Positions 1 through 7,629 of a stretch of 64,000 nucleotides of DNA are shown in pieces. Numbering within the stretch: position 1 is the stretch's first letter; every line of letters starts with the position of its first letter. Position numbers and translations under genes: made by a program. The DNA lies in contig PKTK01000001.1 in the NCBI GenBank assembly GCA_002869165.1, positions 520,724 through 584,723 of the forward strand, given 5' to 3'. Source of the DNA: Candidatus Parcubacteria bacterium (lineage in GTDB: Bacteria; Patescibacteria; ABY1; BM507; UBA12075). The notes under the pieces were generated by a model. It was not told the DNA's origin. It did no database searches and saw only the letters and a list, made by a program, of their open reading frames with translations.

Positions 1-1399
1 AATCTTCATTACTCATTGCTTGCACTGCTTCGCTAATTTCTGAAATATCTATACTGAATCCAATATTTTGATTTTCAAGACTAGAAAAAGAAACAGGAGA
101 AGATTTGGAATTATCTTCCATTCCTAACCAATTTTCATTTGCAGTTATTTGAAAAAAAGGACTTTCATTCTTATAGGTATTTATATAATTCACTGATTTT
201 AGTGAATCTGAAAACACTATACTATCCAAAAACATATCAATTTCTGTTTTACTATAATCATCCTCTCCATAATAACATGTAATAGTAAACATATAATCAT
301 CAACAACCACGGTTTTTTGATGAAGCTCCATCCCATACATATCAATTATATCCTCAAAGCCTTCATGTCCTTTAAAATCGATCTTTTCTTCACTGTATAT
401 TGTCATTCCTACCGTTGATAAAAAATTCACTGCCATCATGTAATCATCAATCTTCACATTTTCTTCATTAATAGGACTTCTTGTCCATACGATATTAAAT
501 AAACCCGCCTCAGAATCACTTTCATTCACTACCTCCAAAGCACTTTCTTCATTATAAGCAAACTCCCAATCTCCATCTATCGTAATACTGAAACCTAAAT
601 CTGAACTTGAAAAAATTTTACTGTCATTAACGCTTTGTTTTATCTTAATAAAATCTTTCATTCTTAAATTAAGATACAATGGAGTAGCGATCTTGGTCAT
701 GTTTTCATCTATCCAAGCGTTTACTTCTGTTATATCAATAACATATCCAAGTGAACCTAAAAGATCAGAGTGGGCCTGTGTTGTTATTCCTATTAGTTCT
801 CCATCAGAATTAATAAGAGCACCGCCAGATGAACCATATGAAAATTCAGCATCAGTTTTAAGCCAGTTTTGATTATATTTTTCAAGTGTACCCGAAAGAA
901 TACCTGTAGTAACAGTGAGCGTATCCTCACCTATAGCCGGATACCCCAAAGCAGTGACAGTGTCCTCTTCTGTCATATTATTTTCAGTAATTCTTTCTAT
1001 TGATTTAAAATATGAACTATCACCTTCCAAGCCTTCAATCTTTTTCATCTGCAAAATCGCCAAGTCATTATCTTCATCACCCGCAATAATATCGGCACTA
1101 TATGAACATAACGGTTCAGTGTCTGTATTAGTAGTAAGACAAACTAATAAAGCCACATCTACTTCGTTGTCAAAAGAGTCTTTTTCAGAAACCACATGAT
1201 AATTGGTTAAAACTATTCCACTATCTTCAATAATAACACCGCTTCCGGAACTTAAAGGAGTAATCATATAGTCACTATCTTCGTAATAAGTATATATCTT
1301 AACTATATAATTATAGTTTTCTGAAGCAGCAAAAACTCCTTTCCCAGTTATCAAAAATAAAGAAAGGAGTACAATAAAAATGTAATATTTTTTAAGCAT
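1..1399 (-). CDS. Secreted trypsin-like (S1/HtrA-type) serine protease, C-terminus beyond the window
   Basis: From an ATG at 1399 the minus strand stays open for at least 466 codons and runs off the left edge. Residues 1-25 form a signal peptide or anchor (LKK, hydrophobic run, VFAA). The chymotrypsin-type triad is visible: His68 in TNYHVV, Asp112 in DNDLAIL and Ser191 in GSSGGAL. The roughly 250 residues after the protease domain are not recognised and no PDZ domain is obvious. It probably acts outside the membrane on misfolded or surface proteins. The start has no Shine-Dalgarno sequence. Family call is good; substrate is unknown. Confidence 0.85.
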   Translation of the reverse strand, partial: MLKKYYIFIVLLSLFLITGKGVFAASENYNYIVKIYTYYEDSDYMITPLSSGSGVIIEDSGIVLTNYHVVSEKDSFDNEVDVALLVCLTTNTDTEPLCSYSADIIAGDEDNDLAILQMKKIEGLEGDSSYFKSIERITENNMTEEDTVTALGYPAIGEDTLTVTTGILSGTLEKYNQNWLKTDAEFSYGSSGGALINSDGELIGITTQAHSDLLGSLGYVIDITEVNAWIDENMTKIATPLYLNLRMKDFIKIKQSVNDSKIFSSSDLGFSITIDGDWEFAYNEESALEVVNESDSEAGLFNIVWTRSPINEENVKIDDYMMAVNFLSTVGMTIYSEEKIDFKGHEGFEDIIDMYGMELHQKTVVVDDYMFTITCYYGEDDYSKTEIDMFLDSIVFSDSLKSVNYINTYKNESPFFQITANENWLGMEDNSKSSPVSFSSLENQNIGFSIDISEISEAVQAMSNED

Positions 1400-1427
1400 G
1401 TTTTTTGTTTTTATTTTTATATTTTTT

Positions 1428-1859
1428 TTAAACTCCCAGTTCACCCAAAGCTTCAGCTATCTCTGTGCTTTCTGCTTCAGCTTCTGTTTTGTATTTGTCC
1501 CAATTTTCTTCATCCCAGATCTCAAGTCTATCAAATAGACCAGCTACGATAGTTTTTTTATTAAGACCCGCATACTTGCGTAAATACTCAGGTAAATTAA
1601 TGCGTCCCTGTGCATCACACTCTACATCCATAGCTCCAGCCAACATTAAACGTGAAAAAGCCCTGGCCTTAGATTGACTGATTGGAAGATTGGCCAGTTT
1701 TTCTACGATCTTTTCCCATTGATCACGCGTATATAAAAAAAGACAGTTATCAAGACCCCTGGTCACCACTGCTCCTTGTTTTAACTTTTCTCTGAACTTA
1801 GCTGGAACTGCTAGCCTGCCTTTTACATCTAAGTTGTGATTGTATTCTCCAATAAACAT
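1428..1859 (-). CDS. mraZ: Transcriptional regulator MraZ
   Basis: The 143-residue protein begins MFIGEYNHNLD and holds the two AbrB/SpoVT-like repeats of MraZ, each with the family signature (DVKGRLAVP near residue 11, DAQGRINLP near 83). A start 30 bases upstream is possible but lacks the family N-terminus. MraZ is normally the first gene of the division and cell wall (dcw) cluster and represses its own promoter. Here no mraW or ftsI follows; the next gene downstream is the serine protease. A long structured leader precedes it (1860-2353). Confidence 0.95.
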   Translation of the reverse strand: MFIGEYNHNLDVKGRLAVPAKFREKLKQGAVVTRGLDNCLFLYTRDQWEKIVEKLANLPISQSKARAFSRLMLAGAMDVECDAQGRINLPEYLRKYAGLNKKTIVAGLFDRLEIWDEENWDKYKTEAEAESTEIAEALGELGV

Positions 1860-1910
1860 GAATAATTGTATTAGGTAATAATGTGACAAGCATGATTTTG
1901 TTTTTGAACT

Positions 1911-1973
1911 AAGGATCAGGAGGAGACTGATCGGACCTTCCTGGTTTAGATCAGTCCCCTTCTTCGCCTTAAT
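1911..1973 (-). ncRNA. Leader hairpin A of the mraZ transcript
   Basis: On the minus strand a GGCGAAGAAGGG block is followed by a stem GACTGATC / GATCAGTC (1949-1956 with 1925-1932), extended by G-rich against C-rich pairs, and then CCTCCTGATC. It is a diverged copy of the element at 2138-2196. Base changes between the copies keep the stem paired, which suggests a selected RNA structure. Function unknown. Confidence 0.55.
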
Positions 1974-2137
1974 TTTTTTAATCTTGAATGAGTCAGCACA
2001 TTATCTTGGCCAGCTCACTTATATTTTTGTTTTTAAGGTTTTTGTTTTGGCTTTTATCTGATTATTTTGATCAGACAATTTTTGTTTTGATATTTTTATT
2101 TTGGTTTTTTTAGGAATACTGTTCTTCTTTTGTCTTA

Positions 2138-2196
2138 AGATCAGAGGAGGAAACTGATTTAATAGTTTACAAATCAGTTCCCTTCTTCGCCTTAAT
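2138..2196 (-). ncRNA. Leader hairpin B of the mraZ transcript
   Basis: This is the second copy of the 1911-1973 element: the same GGCGAAGAAGGG flank, stem AACTGATTT / AAATCAGTT, then CCTCCTCTGATC. It sits about 160-215 nt into the predicted mraZ transcript. A-rich linkers and weaker hairpins (around 2080, 2241-2256 and 2288-2304) lie between and around the two copies. Confidence 0.55.
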
Positions 2197-2324
2197 TTTA
2201 AACTTTTGTTTTTGAAGCATCCCCATGCCTTTTTTTGTTTGGAGTCTAGAAACTCCTATGGTTTAAAACTTTGGTTTTTGTTTTTGTCCTGCATGCGAGA
2301 CAGGATGGGGCTCACATTTCATTT

Positions 2325-2375
2325 CACCACTGTTCCCCACTCTTCACCCTTATGATTCTATTATACACCACTTTT
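2325..2375 (-). promoter_or_regulatory. Candidate MraZ-binding boxes
   Basis: The minus strand carries AGTGGGG (2335-2341) and AGTGGTG (2325-2331) exactly 10 bp apart just after the predicted start point. A further AAAAGTGGTG (2366-2375) lies inside the promoter spacer. Tandem GTGG-type repeats with about 10 bp spacing are the known MraZ recognition pattern, so autorepression is likely. Confidence 0.6.
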
Positions 2376-2388
2376 ACCCAAAAGTCAA
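2360..2388 (-). promoter_or_regulatory. Sigma70-type promoter of mraZ
   Basis: Minus strand -35 TTGACT (2383-2388), 17-bp spacer, -10 TATAAT (2360-2365). The predicted start near 2353 gives a leader of about 490 nt before the mraZ ATG. Confidence 0.75.
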
Positions 2389-2466
2389 TCTGGACACTCC
2401 ACCTGTTTTTTGTCTTAAGTTAAAAGAAAAAATATCTTTAATACCCAGGTGTTTAAAAGTGGAGAC

Positions 2467-2640
2467 TTATACACATAGCCAAGCTAAAACTGTTCTTCCT
2501 AGAAACTTATGCTTATCAACATACTTGTCCACATTTTTCTCCCCAAACTGTTAATAACTATAAAATAAGCTTGATTTATTAATGTTTTTATACTATATTA
2601 TCTGTATAAAGATAGTTCATTAAAAAATAGGGAGAAAAAA
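2467..2640 (+). other. DnaA-box-like cluster followed by an A/T-rich stretch
   Basis: Three nonamers in one orientation lie within 67 bp: TTATACACA (2467-2475), TTATCAACA (2513-2521) and TTGTCCACA (2525-2533). Each is one mismatch from TTATCCACA. About 100 bp of strongly A/T-rich DNA follows. This resembles a bacterial origin or another DnaA target, but no dnaA or dnaN gene is in the window. Confidence 0.35.
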
Positions 2641-2826
2641 ATGGCAGAAGAAAATAAAAAAAAGAAAATAACCCTGTTTTGTTTTGAAAGATCACCTAAT
2701 GATCCAATCGCTGGTGATAATAGACTAACCAAATCCATAAATTTAGCTAACTTCACTGGCACTGGAGCCAGTATTAATGATTTAATTAAAAATCCAGAAA
2801 AACACCGAAAAGGCCCAGGAAAATAG
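2641..2826 (+). CDS. Small lysine-rich hypothetical protein (61 aa)
   Basis: A GGGAG ribosome binding site sits 6 bases before the ATG, and an intrinsic terminator follows at 2853-2881, so this looks like a monocistronic gene. The protein starts MAEENKKKKITLF, ends in a basic KHRKGPGK tail, and has no membrane segment. I recognise no family. It belongs to the Shine-Dalgarno class of small genes seen throughout the window. Confidence 0.6.
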   Translation: MAEENKKKKITLFCFERSPNDPIAGDNRLTKSINLANFTGTGASINDLIKNPEKHRKGPGK

Positions 2827-2852
2827 AAATCATAATAAATTTCTAAAATAGC

Positions 2853-2881
2853 AAAAACCTCGCTGAAGACGAGGTTTTTTT
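2853..2881 (+). terminator. Intrinsic terminator
   Basis: Stem AAAAACCTCG / CGAGGTTTTT with a seven-base loop, ending in a T run. It ends the 2641-2826 gene. Confidence 0.85.
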
Positions 2882-2942
2882 ATTGACAATTTAAATATTT
2901 TAGAATCTATTAATTTTTTAATGTATAATAAAGCTATAAATA

Positions 2943-3668
2943 ATGATAAATACTATAAGTATGACATGCGAAGATATTAAAAAAGATCTAAAAAAGGCCT
3001 CAGACCCACAAAAAGCACTAATTTTAGCTAGATTTTTTAAAACAAGGCCTGGAGAATATGGTGAAGGATATGTATTTATTGGCGTAAAAATGCCAGATCA
3101 ACACCAAATTGCTAAAAAATATATTGATATTTCATTAAAAGAAGCTATAAAACTTCTAAAATCACCAATTCACGAACACAGAATGACATCTTTACTAATA
3201 TTAGTAAAAAAATACCAAAAGACCAAAAATATTAAAGAAAAGCAAGAAATATATAAAGAATATATTAAAAATAAACAATATATCAATAATTGGGACCTGG
3301 TGGACGTCACCACCCCAAAAATCGTCGGCGACTACTTATACAATAATCCTGCAGACCTCGGAGGTCTGCGAAAAATGCTTGATTCAAATAATCTCTGGGA
3401 TAGACGTATTGCTGTGCTTACCACCTACACTTTTATTAAAAATGGTAATTTTGATCTGATTTTAGAGTTTGCTGAAAAATCACTAGATGATTCTCACGAT
3501 CTCATGCACAAGGCTGTTGGTTGGATGCTTCGAGAAATGGGTAAAATTGATATCGAGGTCTTACGCGCTTTTCTCAAAAAACACCATAAAACTATGCCTC
3601 GAACTATGCTAAGATATGCAATTGAAAAAATGAATGCAAACGAAAGAAAGAAATGGATGGCCAAATAA
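2943..3668 (+). CDS. AlkD-like DNA alkylation repair protein
   Basis: The 241-residue, all-helical protein resembles the AlkD/AlkC HEAT-repeat DNA glycosylases that remove alkylated purines. Visible landmarks are NNWDLVD (about residue 117), the LWDRRIAVL segment (about 150) and GWMLREMGK (about 195), with the usual length of about 235. Start M7 is an alternative. A TATAAT box at 2924-2929 would put the transcript start only about 7 nt before the ATG, so the mRNA may be nearly leaderless. A GC-rich palindrome lies inside the gene (3351-3369). Confidence 0.85.
   Translation: MINTISMTCEDIKKDLKKASDPQKALILARFFKTRPGEYGEGYVFIGVKMPDQHQIAKKYIDISLKEAIKLLKSPIHEHRMTSLLILVKKYQKTKNIKEKQEIYKEYIKNKQYINNWDLVDVTTPKIVGDYLYNNPADLGGLRKMLDSNNLWDRRIAVLTTYTFIKNGNFDLILEFAEKSLDDSHDLMHKAVGWMLREMGKIDIEVLRAFLKKHHKTMPRTMLRYAIEKMNANERKKWMAK
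3351..3369. repeat. GC-rich palindrome inside the alkD-like gene
   Basis: GCAGACCTCGGAGGTCTGC is a perfect 19-bp palindrome. Its core GACCTCGGAGGTC recurs in the 31-bp palindrome at 41549-41579. It is read in frame as part of the peptide NNPADLGGLRK. Confidence 0.7.
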
Positions 3669-3697
3669 AAACCCTAGCGCTTTTAGCTAGGGTTTTG
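3668..3697. terminator. Bidirectional intrinsic terminator
   Basis: Stem AAAACCCTAGC / GCTAGGGTTTT, with T runs in both directions. It separates the converging alkD-like gene and the 3702-3932 gene. Confidence 0.85.
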
Positions 3698-3701
3698 GCT
3701 T

Positions 3702-3932
3702 TTAAAAAACTTGGATGTTACCACTTCCATATATTCCTGGTTTATCAGGAGTTATAATAACACCATTGTCATTCTTTTTTTCTTTTAAAATAATGTTAGT
3801 TGTTACCTTGTTGTCATCAAAAGTTTTTCCATTCACATCTCTGAATATTGAGACTATTTGCAGTTTTACTTCAACAACATCATCGTTATCCAAATATTTT
3901 TGGATATCAATTACTGCATTCTTTTCACTCAT
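3702..3932 (-). CDS. Hypothetical protein (76 aa)
   Basis: AAGGAGAG lies about 6 bases before the ATG, and the gene overlaps the end of the upstream gene (3925-4263) by 8 bases, so the pair is probably translationally coupled. It is a soluble, acidic protein with beta-type alternation (VVEVKLQIVSIF) and a Gly/Pro-rich end (DKPGIYGSGN). No family recognised. Confidence 0.6.
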   Translation of the reverse strand: MSEKNAVIDIQKYLDNDDVVEVKLQIVSIFRDVNGKTFDDNKVTTNIILKEKKNDNGVIITPDKPGIYGSGNIQVF

Positions 3933-4263
3933 TAACTCTCTCCTTTTTAATATCTTTGATCACTTCTCTCTGTGGTTTATACCTTCCTGTTCTACAAGTC
4001 AACCCCTCCAACCAATGAAGAACTACTTTTGCTACATAACCACCCATTGATTTAAGGGTGCGCTTACTCCCATCCTCTTCATAAAGATCTTTATCTACCA
4101 TGTATTTTGTTATTTCGTGCTCAATTTCATAAACACTACAATCACCCGATTTGATTTCAAGCTCCTCGTGAATAAAATGTTGAACACCTTCCTCCATTTC
4201 ATTAAAAGAACTCAAATCAATCGGCTTATCAGAAATAATAAATGCAACATGTTTTTTGACCAT
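3925..4263 (-). CDS. Hypothetical protein (112 aa)
   Basis: GGAGG sits 6 bases upstream of the ATG. The protein is soluble and mixed alpha/beta, with a histidine- and acid-rich middle. It lies 9 bp downstream of tsaB and in the same reading frame beyond the tsaB TAG stop; I read it as a separate gene because of its own ribosome binding site. No function can be assigned. Confidence 0.6.
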   Translation of the reverse strand: MVKKHVAFIISDKPIDLSSFNEMEEGVQHFIHEELEIKSGDCSVYEIEHEITKYMVDKDLYEEDGSKRTLKSMGGYVAKVVLHWLEGLTCRTGRYKPQREVIKDIKKERVNE

Positions 4264-4272
4264 GTCTACCTC

Positions 4273-4626
4273 CTACCCAATATTAGGTTCGGCTTTGTAT
4301 TTTGGTTTTACGAATGAGTAATTTTCAAGCTTTATTTCTTCGCCTGATTTAGCTTTACAAGGAACACCCAGAGCATATGACAAAGCGTTAGCGATCACCA
4401 CCCCAATTCGCAGTGCAGAAAATCCCTCTCCCTCATCATTTACCTCTACCTCCTTTATATCTTTAATATCTAGATTATTTTTCTTGAGTATTTTATCAAT
4501 CTCGGGCAGCAGTTTTTCACATTGTCTGTATTTAGACTCAACCTCAATCGAATCAATTTCTTTATCATTCTTAATCAAAGATAAACTAAAATGCTCATTT
4601 TTACTTGTATCAATATATAGTTTCAT
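4273..4626 (-). CDS. tsaB: TsaB-like tRNA threonylcarbamoyladenosine biosynthesis protein
   Basis: The protein starts MKLYIDTS and contains the TsaB signature region GFSALRIGVVIANALSYALGVP around residues 68-90 (family GSFTGLRIG...ALGIP). At 117 residues it is about half the E. coli length, matching the short N-terminal-domain form common in CPR genomes. TsaB partners TsaD and TsaE to make the t6A37 modification of ANN-decoding tRNAs. The start is A/T-only with no Shine-Dalgarno. Confidence 0.8.
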   Translation of the reverse strand: MKLYIDTSKNEHFSLSLIKNDKEIDSIEVESKYRQCEKLLPEIDKILKKNNLDIKDIKEVEVNDEGEGFSALRIGVVIANALSYALGVPCKAKSGEEIKLENYSFVKPKYKAEPNIG

Positions 4627-4727
4627 ATTTTTTTAATATTTCTAATAACACACTAACACAAAGATTACTAGATTACAAATCTACTAATTTTACTACAATA
4701 CTACGAATAATCATTTTTTACTCATTC

Positions 4728-4961
4728 TGTCATTCCCGTGAAAGCGGGAACAACAGGAGAGAATGAATGTTTTAAAATTTACCTATGGGGGTTTGGGGGA
4801 TGGAGTTCGCGTCATTGGTAGTGGCAAGAAGATAACAACATACACTAGCGAATCGGAATCCCCCAAAACTTTTTGTTACTTTTTGGTTACAAAAAGTAAG
4901 TTTACAAATTATTATAGTTTATTGCGATGTTCTCAAAATTCCTGCCTTCGCAGGAATGACA
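4728..4961. repeat. Composite TGTCAT...ATGACA element
   Basis: The left end TGTCATTCCCG plus a GCGGGAA hairpin and the right end TTCCTGCC...GGAATGACA bracket a core with its own inverted parts (GGGGGTTTGGGGGAT and ATCCCCCAAAACTTTTT). An 84-codon frame crosses it but has no coding character. The 100 bp to the left (4627-4727) holds ACTA-rich short repeats and nothing else I can identify. Confidence 0.65.
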
Positions 4962-4982
4962 AAAAAAAGGAGGGGCGAAAAC

Positions 4983-5012
4983 AAAAACAGCCGGATAAAC
5001 CGGCTATTTTTA
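4983..5012 (-). terminator. Intrinsic terminator of the GT4 gene
   Basis: AGCCGG / CCGGCT stem with A/T tracts on both sides, about 50 bp beyond the stop of 5062-6213. Confidence 0.75.
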
Positions 5013-5061
5013 ATTAAAACGAAAATATACTTGTCCCACCGTGGCTTTTAGCGTAGGGGGA

Positions 5062-6213
5062 TTAAATTAATTTTTCTTTTCTAGAAAAGAAAAATCCTTT
5101 TAATGCGAGTGCTTTTTCATACAATCTTTCAGTGTCTACCGTAATAGTATTCCAGTCATACTGAATCTTAACTCTTGTAGCTCCCTGGCTTCTCTTATTG
5201 TCCACCATATTAGGGCTATCCAGAAGTTTGACAAGCATATTTCTTAGACTATCCACATTTTTATTTTCAAAATAAAATCCTGAATTTCTAAGAGCTTCTT
5301 CGTTTTCTGGAATATCTGAAGCAAGTACTGCTTGCTCATATGACATAGCTTCCAGTAGAGCGATCGACAAGCCTTCTGATTCTGATGGTTGTACAAAGAG
5401 ATAAGCATTGGTAAATAGCTCTTTTAATGTATCACCAGACTGTCTGCCAGTGAATATAATATTGTCATTGCCATCGGCCATAGATTTAAGCTCATCAACA
5501 AAACCATCAGTATATGAACCATCACCTACGATTACTAGTTTTTTATCAGTATCAATCTGCTTATAAGCATCAATTAAATACTGAAGACCCTTGTGGCGTA
5601 CGATTCTAGAAATAGCTACGATATAATTATCTTTTTCTAGCCCCCACTTTTTGATGTTGTTTGGCTCTTTCTTTTCAGCTGTGCCAACACCATTAGGTAT
5701 ATAGTTAACAGTTCTCTTGTATTTAACCTGAGCATACTGTTGGATATTTCGAGAAATACCAATAACCTCATCAGCTACCTTATTACATACTAGTTCACCA
5801 AACTTTAAATAAGCCTTGGCAAAACTTCCCCATTTTTGGTGGGTATAGCACATAGTATGAAAAGTAGAGATTACTGGGGTTGTTGGTTTGAATATCTTCA
5901 CTAACCACAATAGACTTGAAGGTCCGATTGAATGAAAGTGAACTAAATCAACTTTTCTTTCTACAAAAATCGCATGTAAGCTTGCTAAAAAAGTATGCAC
6001 AATAGCGTCTAAATTCTTACTTGATATGCTAGGCAAACTAACAAGTCTTACACCCTTATATTCTTTTAAGTTTTTATCGGTATAATTAGGTCTGGTATAA
6101 ACAACGACTTCGTGACCTCGACTAGCCAATCTGGTGGCTAGCTCCTCAACATGAGTCTCCACTCCTCCGGAAACTGCTGGGATACCTTTTTGTCCGATTA
6201 TTAAAACTTTCAT
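5062..6213 (-). CDS. Glycosyltransferase family 4
   Basis: 383 residues with a GT-B fold layout. The N-terminal acceptor motif is GQKGIPAVSGGVETHVEEL (residues 7-25), the middle has VHFHSIGPS, and the C-terminal donor domain has SRIVRHKGLQYLIDAY and the ExE-type motif SESEGLSIALLEAMSYE. It probably adds a sugar from a nucleotide donor to a surface polysaccharide intermediate at the inner membrane face. It lies in the polysaccharide region with another GT4, an O-antigen ligase and a Wzz-like protein. The sugar is not predictable. Confidence 0.9.
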   Translation of the reverse strand: MKVLIIGQKGIPAVSGGVETHVEELATRLASRGHEVVVYTRPNYTDKNLKEYKGVRLVSLPSISSKNLDAIVHTFLASLHAIFVERKVDLVHFHSIGPSSLLWLVKIFKPTTPVISTFHTMCYTHQKWGSFAKAYLKFGELVCNKVADEVIGISRNIQQYAQVKYKRTVNYIPNGVGTAEKKEPNNIKKWGLEKDNYIVAISRIVRHKGLQYLIDAYKQIDTDKKLVIVGDGSYTDGFVDELKSMADGNDNIIFTGRQSGDTLKELFTNAYLFVQPSESEGLSIALLEAMSYEQAVLASDIPENEEALRNSGFYFENKNVDSLRNMLVKLLDSPNMVDNKRSQGATRVKIQYDWNTITVDTERLYEKALALKGFFFSRKEKLI

Positions 6214-6234
6214 ATATTTAAGTTATCTTTTAAA

Positions 6235-7539
6235 TTATTTTACATTCAATGAAATACTATAAGTTAATTCACTAGCCATGCCCTCAACTCTAATATCAAT
6301 AGTTTGAGCTTTCATTCTAGGAATTAAAATAGTTCTTGTAAATCTACCATTGGAATCACTACTTGCACTCCATTTGGCATCTCTGTAACCTGGAATTGTG
6401 ATCTCCAGTTTTTCGTTTAGACCAAATCCTTGACCACTTACAGTTACATAATTATATGAGAGCGTATTTGTCTTATCAAGACTTAGGCTCAAATCTTCAA
6501 TAGGAGCATAGTCTAGTTCTCTAGCTTCATATGTATCAATCAAATCCAAATCTTCATCAAGAACCAATATTTCATTATTATTAAAAATTACTATTTTGTC
6601 TCCCTTAGAGTCTGCGCTTACTTCAATATCCATTGCCCAGCCACGACCAGCACCAATTTCAGTAGTGTACTGCCAATCAAGTGCTTTTAGGTCTTCTTTG
6701 TTACTTTTCACAACTCCGATACCATCAGAAAAGTATACGCTTGAATCACGTCTTGATTCCTCAACATCATAACCTAAGTTAGATGTATGTTTAAAACGTC
6801 TTATTTCATTACCGTTAATGTCAAAAACTCTTAGAGCTTCATCATCGACTAAATAAATTTCTTGTTTATCAGCGTCATAGTAAACCCCTCTTGAGCTATC
6901 TTCGTTCTTGGTATAATAAATATCTGCTACAACCTCTCTTTTCTCTGTGCTGTAAATTTCAACCAAACTACCTACAAAAACAAAAATATATTCACCGTTT
7001 TCAGAAATTGTAATATTTTCGGTTTTTTCATAACCTAGGTCAAAAGCATTTACAACTTGCATGTCAGAATTCCAAAACTTAATTTCTTTGCTACCGATAG
7101 TAACAAGATAATCATCAGTGGTTTCGATCTGCATCATCCAATCCCAAGCATTATCTCTAAGTTTATCAACCAAAACTGGTCTATATGGATCGCTGATATC
7201 ATATTTTGACAAATATGTACCATTAGATAGATACATATACAATTTTCCGTTTACAGTACTAAATTCTACATCATAAAATGTATCAGACCCCTTAGGTAGT
7301 CTGGTAAACTCTGGTTTGAAAGCTGCTGTTCTAACGATATTGTTATCTTCTAGAACAAAAAGCTCTACTGCACCTGTGTTGGTAGTAGCAAAAACTAGCT
7401 TATTATGAAAAGTAATTGCTTCACCTGAATAATACACCTTGGTTCGTGACTGTAAGTCTGGACTAACAACCACAAAAAGCATTACTAGGGATAAAGCAAC
7501 AATTAAAATTGTCTTTGTTTTATTTAGTTTAAAATTCAT
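6235..7539 (-). CDS. Exported beta-propeller-like protein with C-terminal Ig-like domain
   Basis: 434 residues. Residues 8-28 form a signal anchor. The body consists of repeated four-strand units (for example GKLYMYLSNGTYLSKYDISDP, EIYLVDDEALRVFDINGNE) typical of WD/YVTN-type propellers. The last 80 residues (about 350-434) read like an IPT/TIG or Ig-fold domain. A surface or periplasm-like location is likely. It lies between two GT4 genes, and its own promoter is at 7570-7598. No enzyme motif is seen. Confidence 0.6.
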   Translation of the reverse strand: MNFKLNKTKTILIVALSLVMLFVVVSPDLQSRTKVYYSGEAITFHNKLVFATTNTGAVELFVLEDNNIVRTAAFKPEFTRLPKGSDTFYDVEFSTVNGKLYMYLSNGTYLSKYDISDPYRPVLVDKLRDNAWDWMMQIETTDDYLVTIGSKEIKFWNSDMQVVNAFDLGYEKTENITISENGEYIFVFVGSLVEIYSTEKREVVADIYYTKNEDSSRGVYYDADKQEIYLVDDEALRVFDINGNEIRRFKHTSNLGYDVEESRRDSSVYFSDGIGVVKSNKEDLKALDWQYTTEIGAGRGWAMDIEVSADSKGDKIVIFNNNEILVLDEDLDLIDTYEARELDYAPIEDLSLSLDKTNTLSYNYVTVSGQGFGLNEKLEITIPGYRDAKWSASSDSNGRFTRTILIPRMKAQTIDIRVEGMASELTYSISLNVK

Positions 7540-7569
7540 ATTATTTTATTTATTATTTCTAAACATTAT

Positions 7570-7598
7570 ATTCTAACAAATTTTTTATATTTTGTCAA
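7570..7598 (-). promoter_or_regulatory. Sigma70-type promoter
   Basis: Minus strand TTGACA (7593-7598), 17 bp, TAGAAT (7570-7575), just upstream of the propeller gene and reading towards the GT4 at 5062-6213. Confidence 0.75.
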
Positions 7599-7629
7599 GA
7601 GTAATTATTCTTTATTAACTTCTAATTAT

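Noticed and set aside
4763..5017. 84-codon frame on the plus strand
   Set aside because: It lies across a composite dispersed repeat and the terminator after it; the peptide has no protein-like pattern and the start has no supporting signal.
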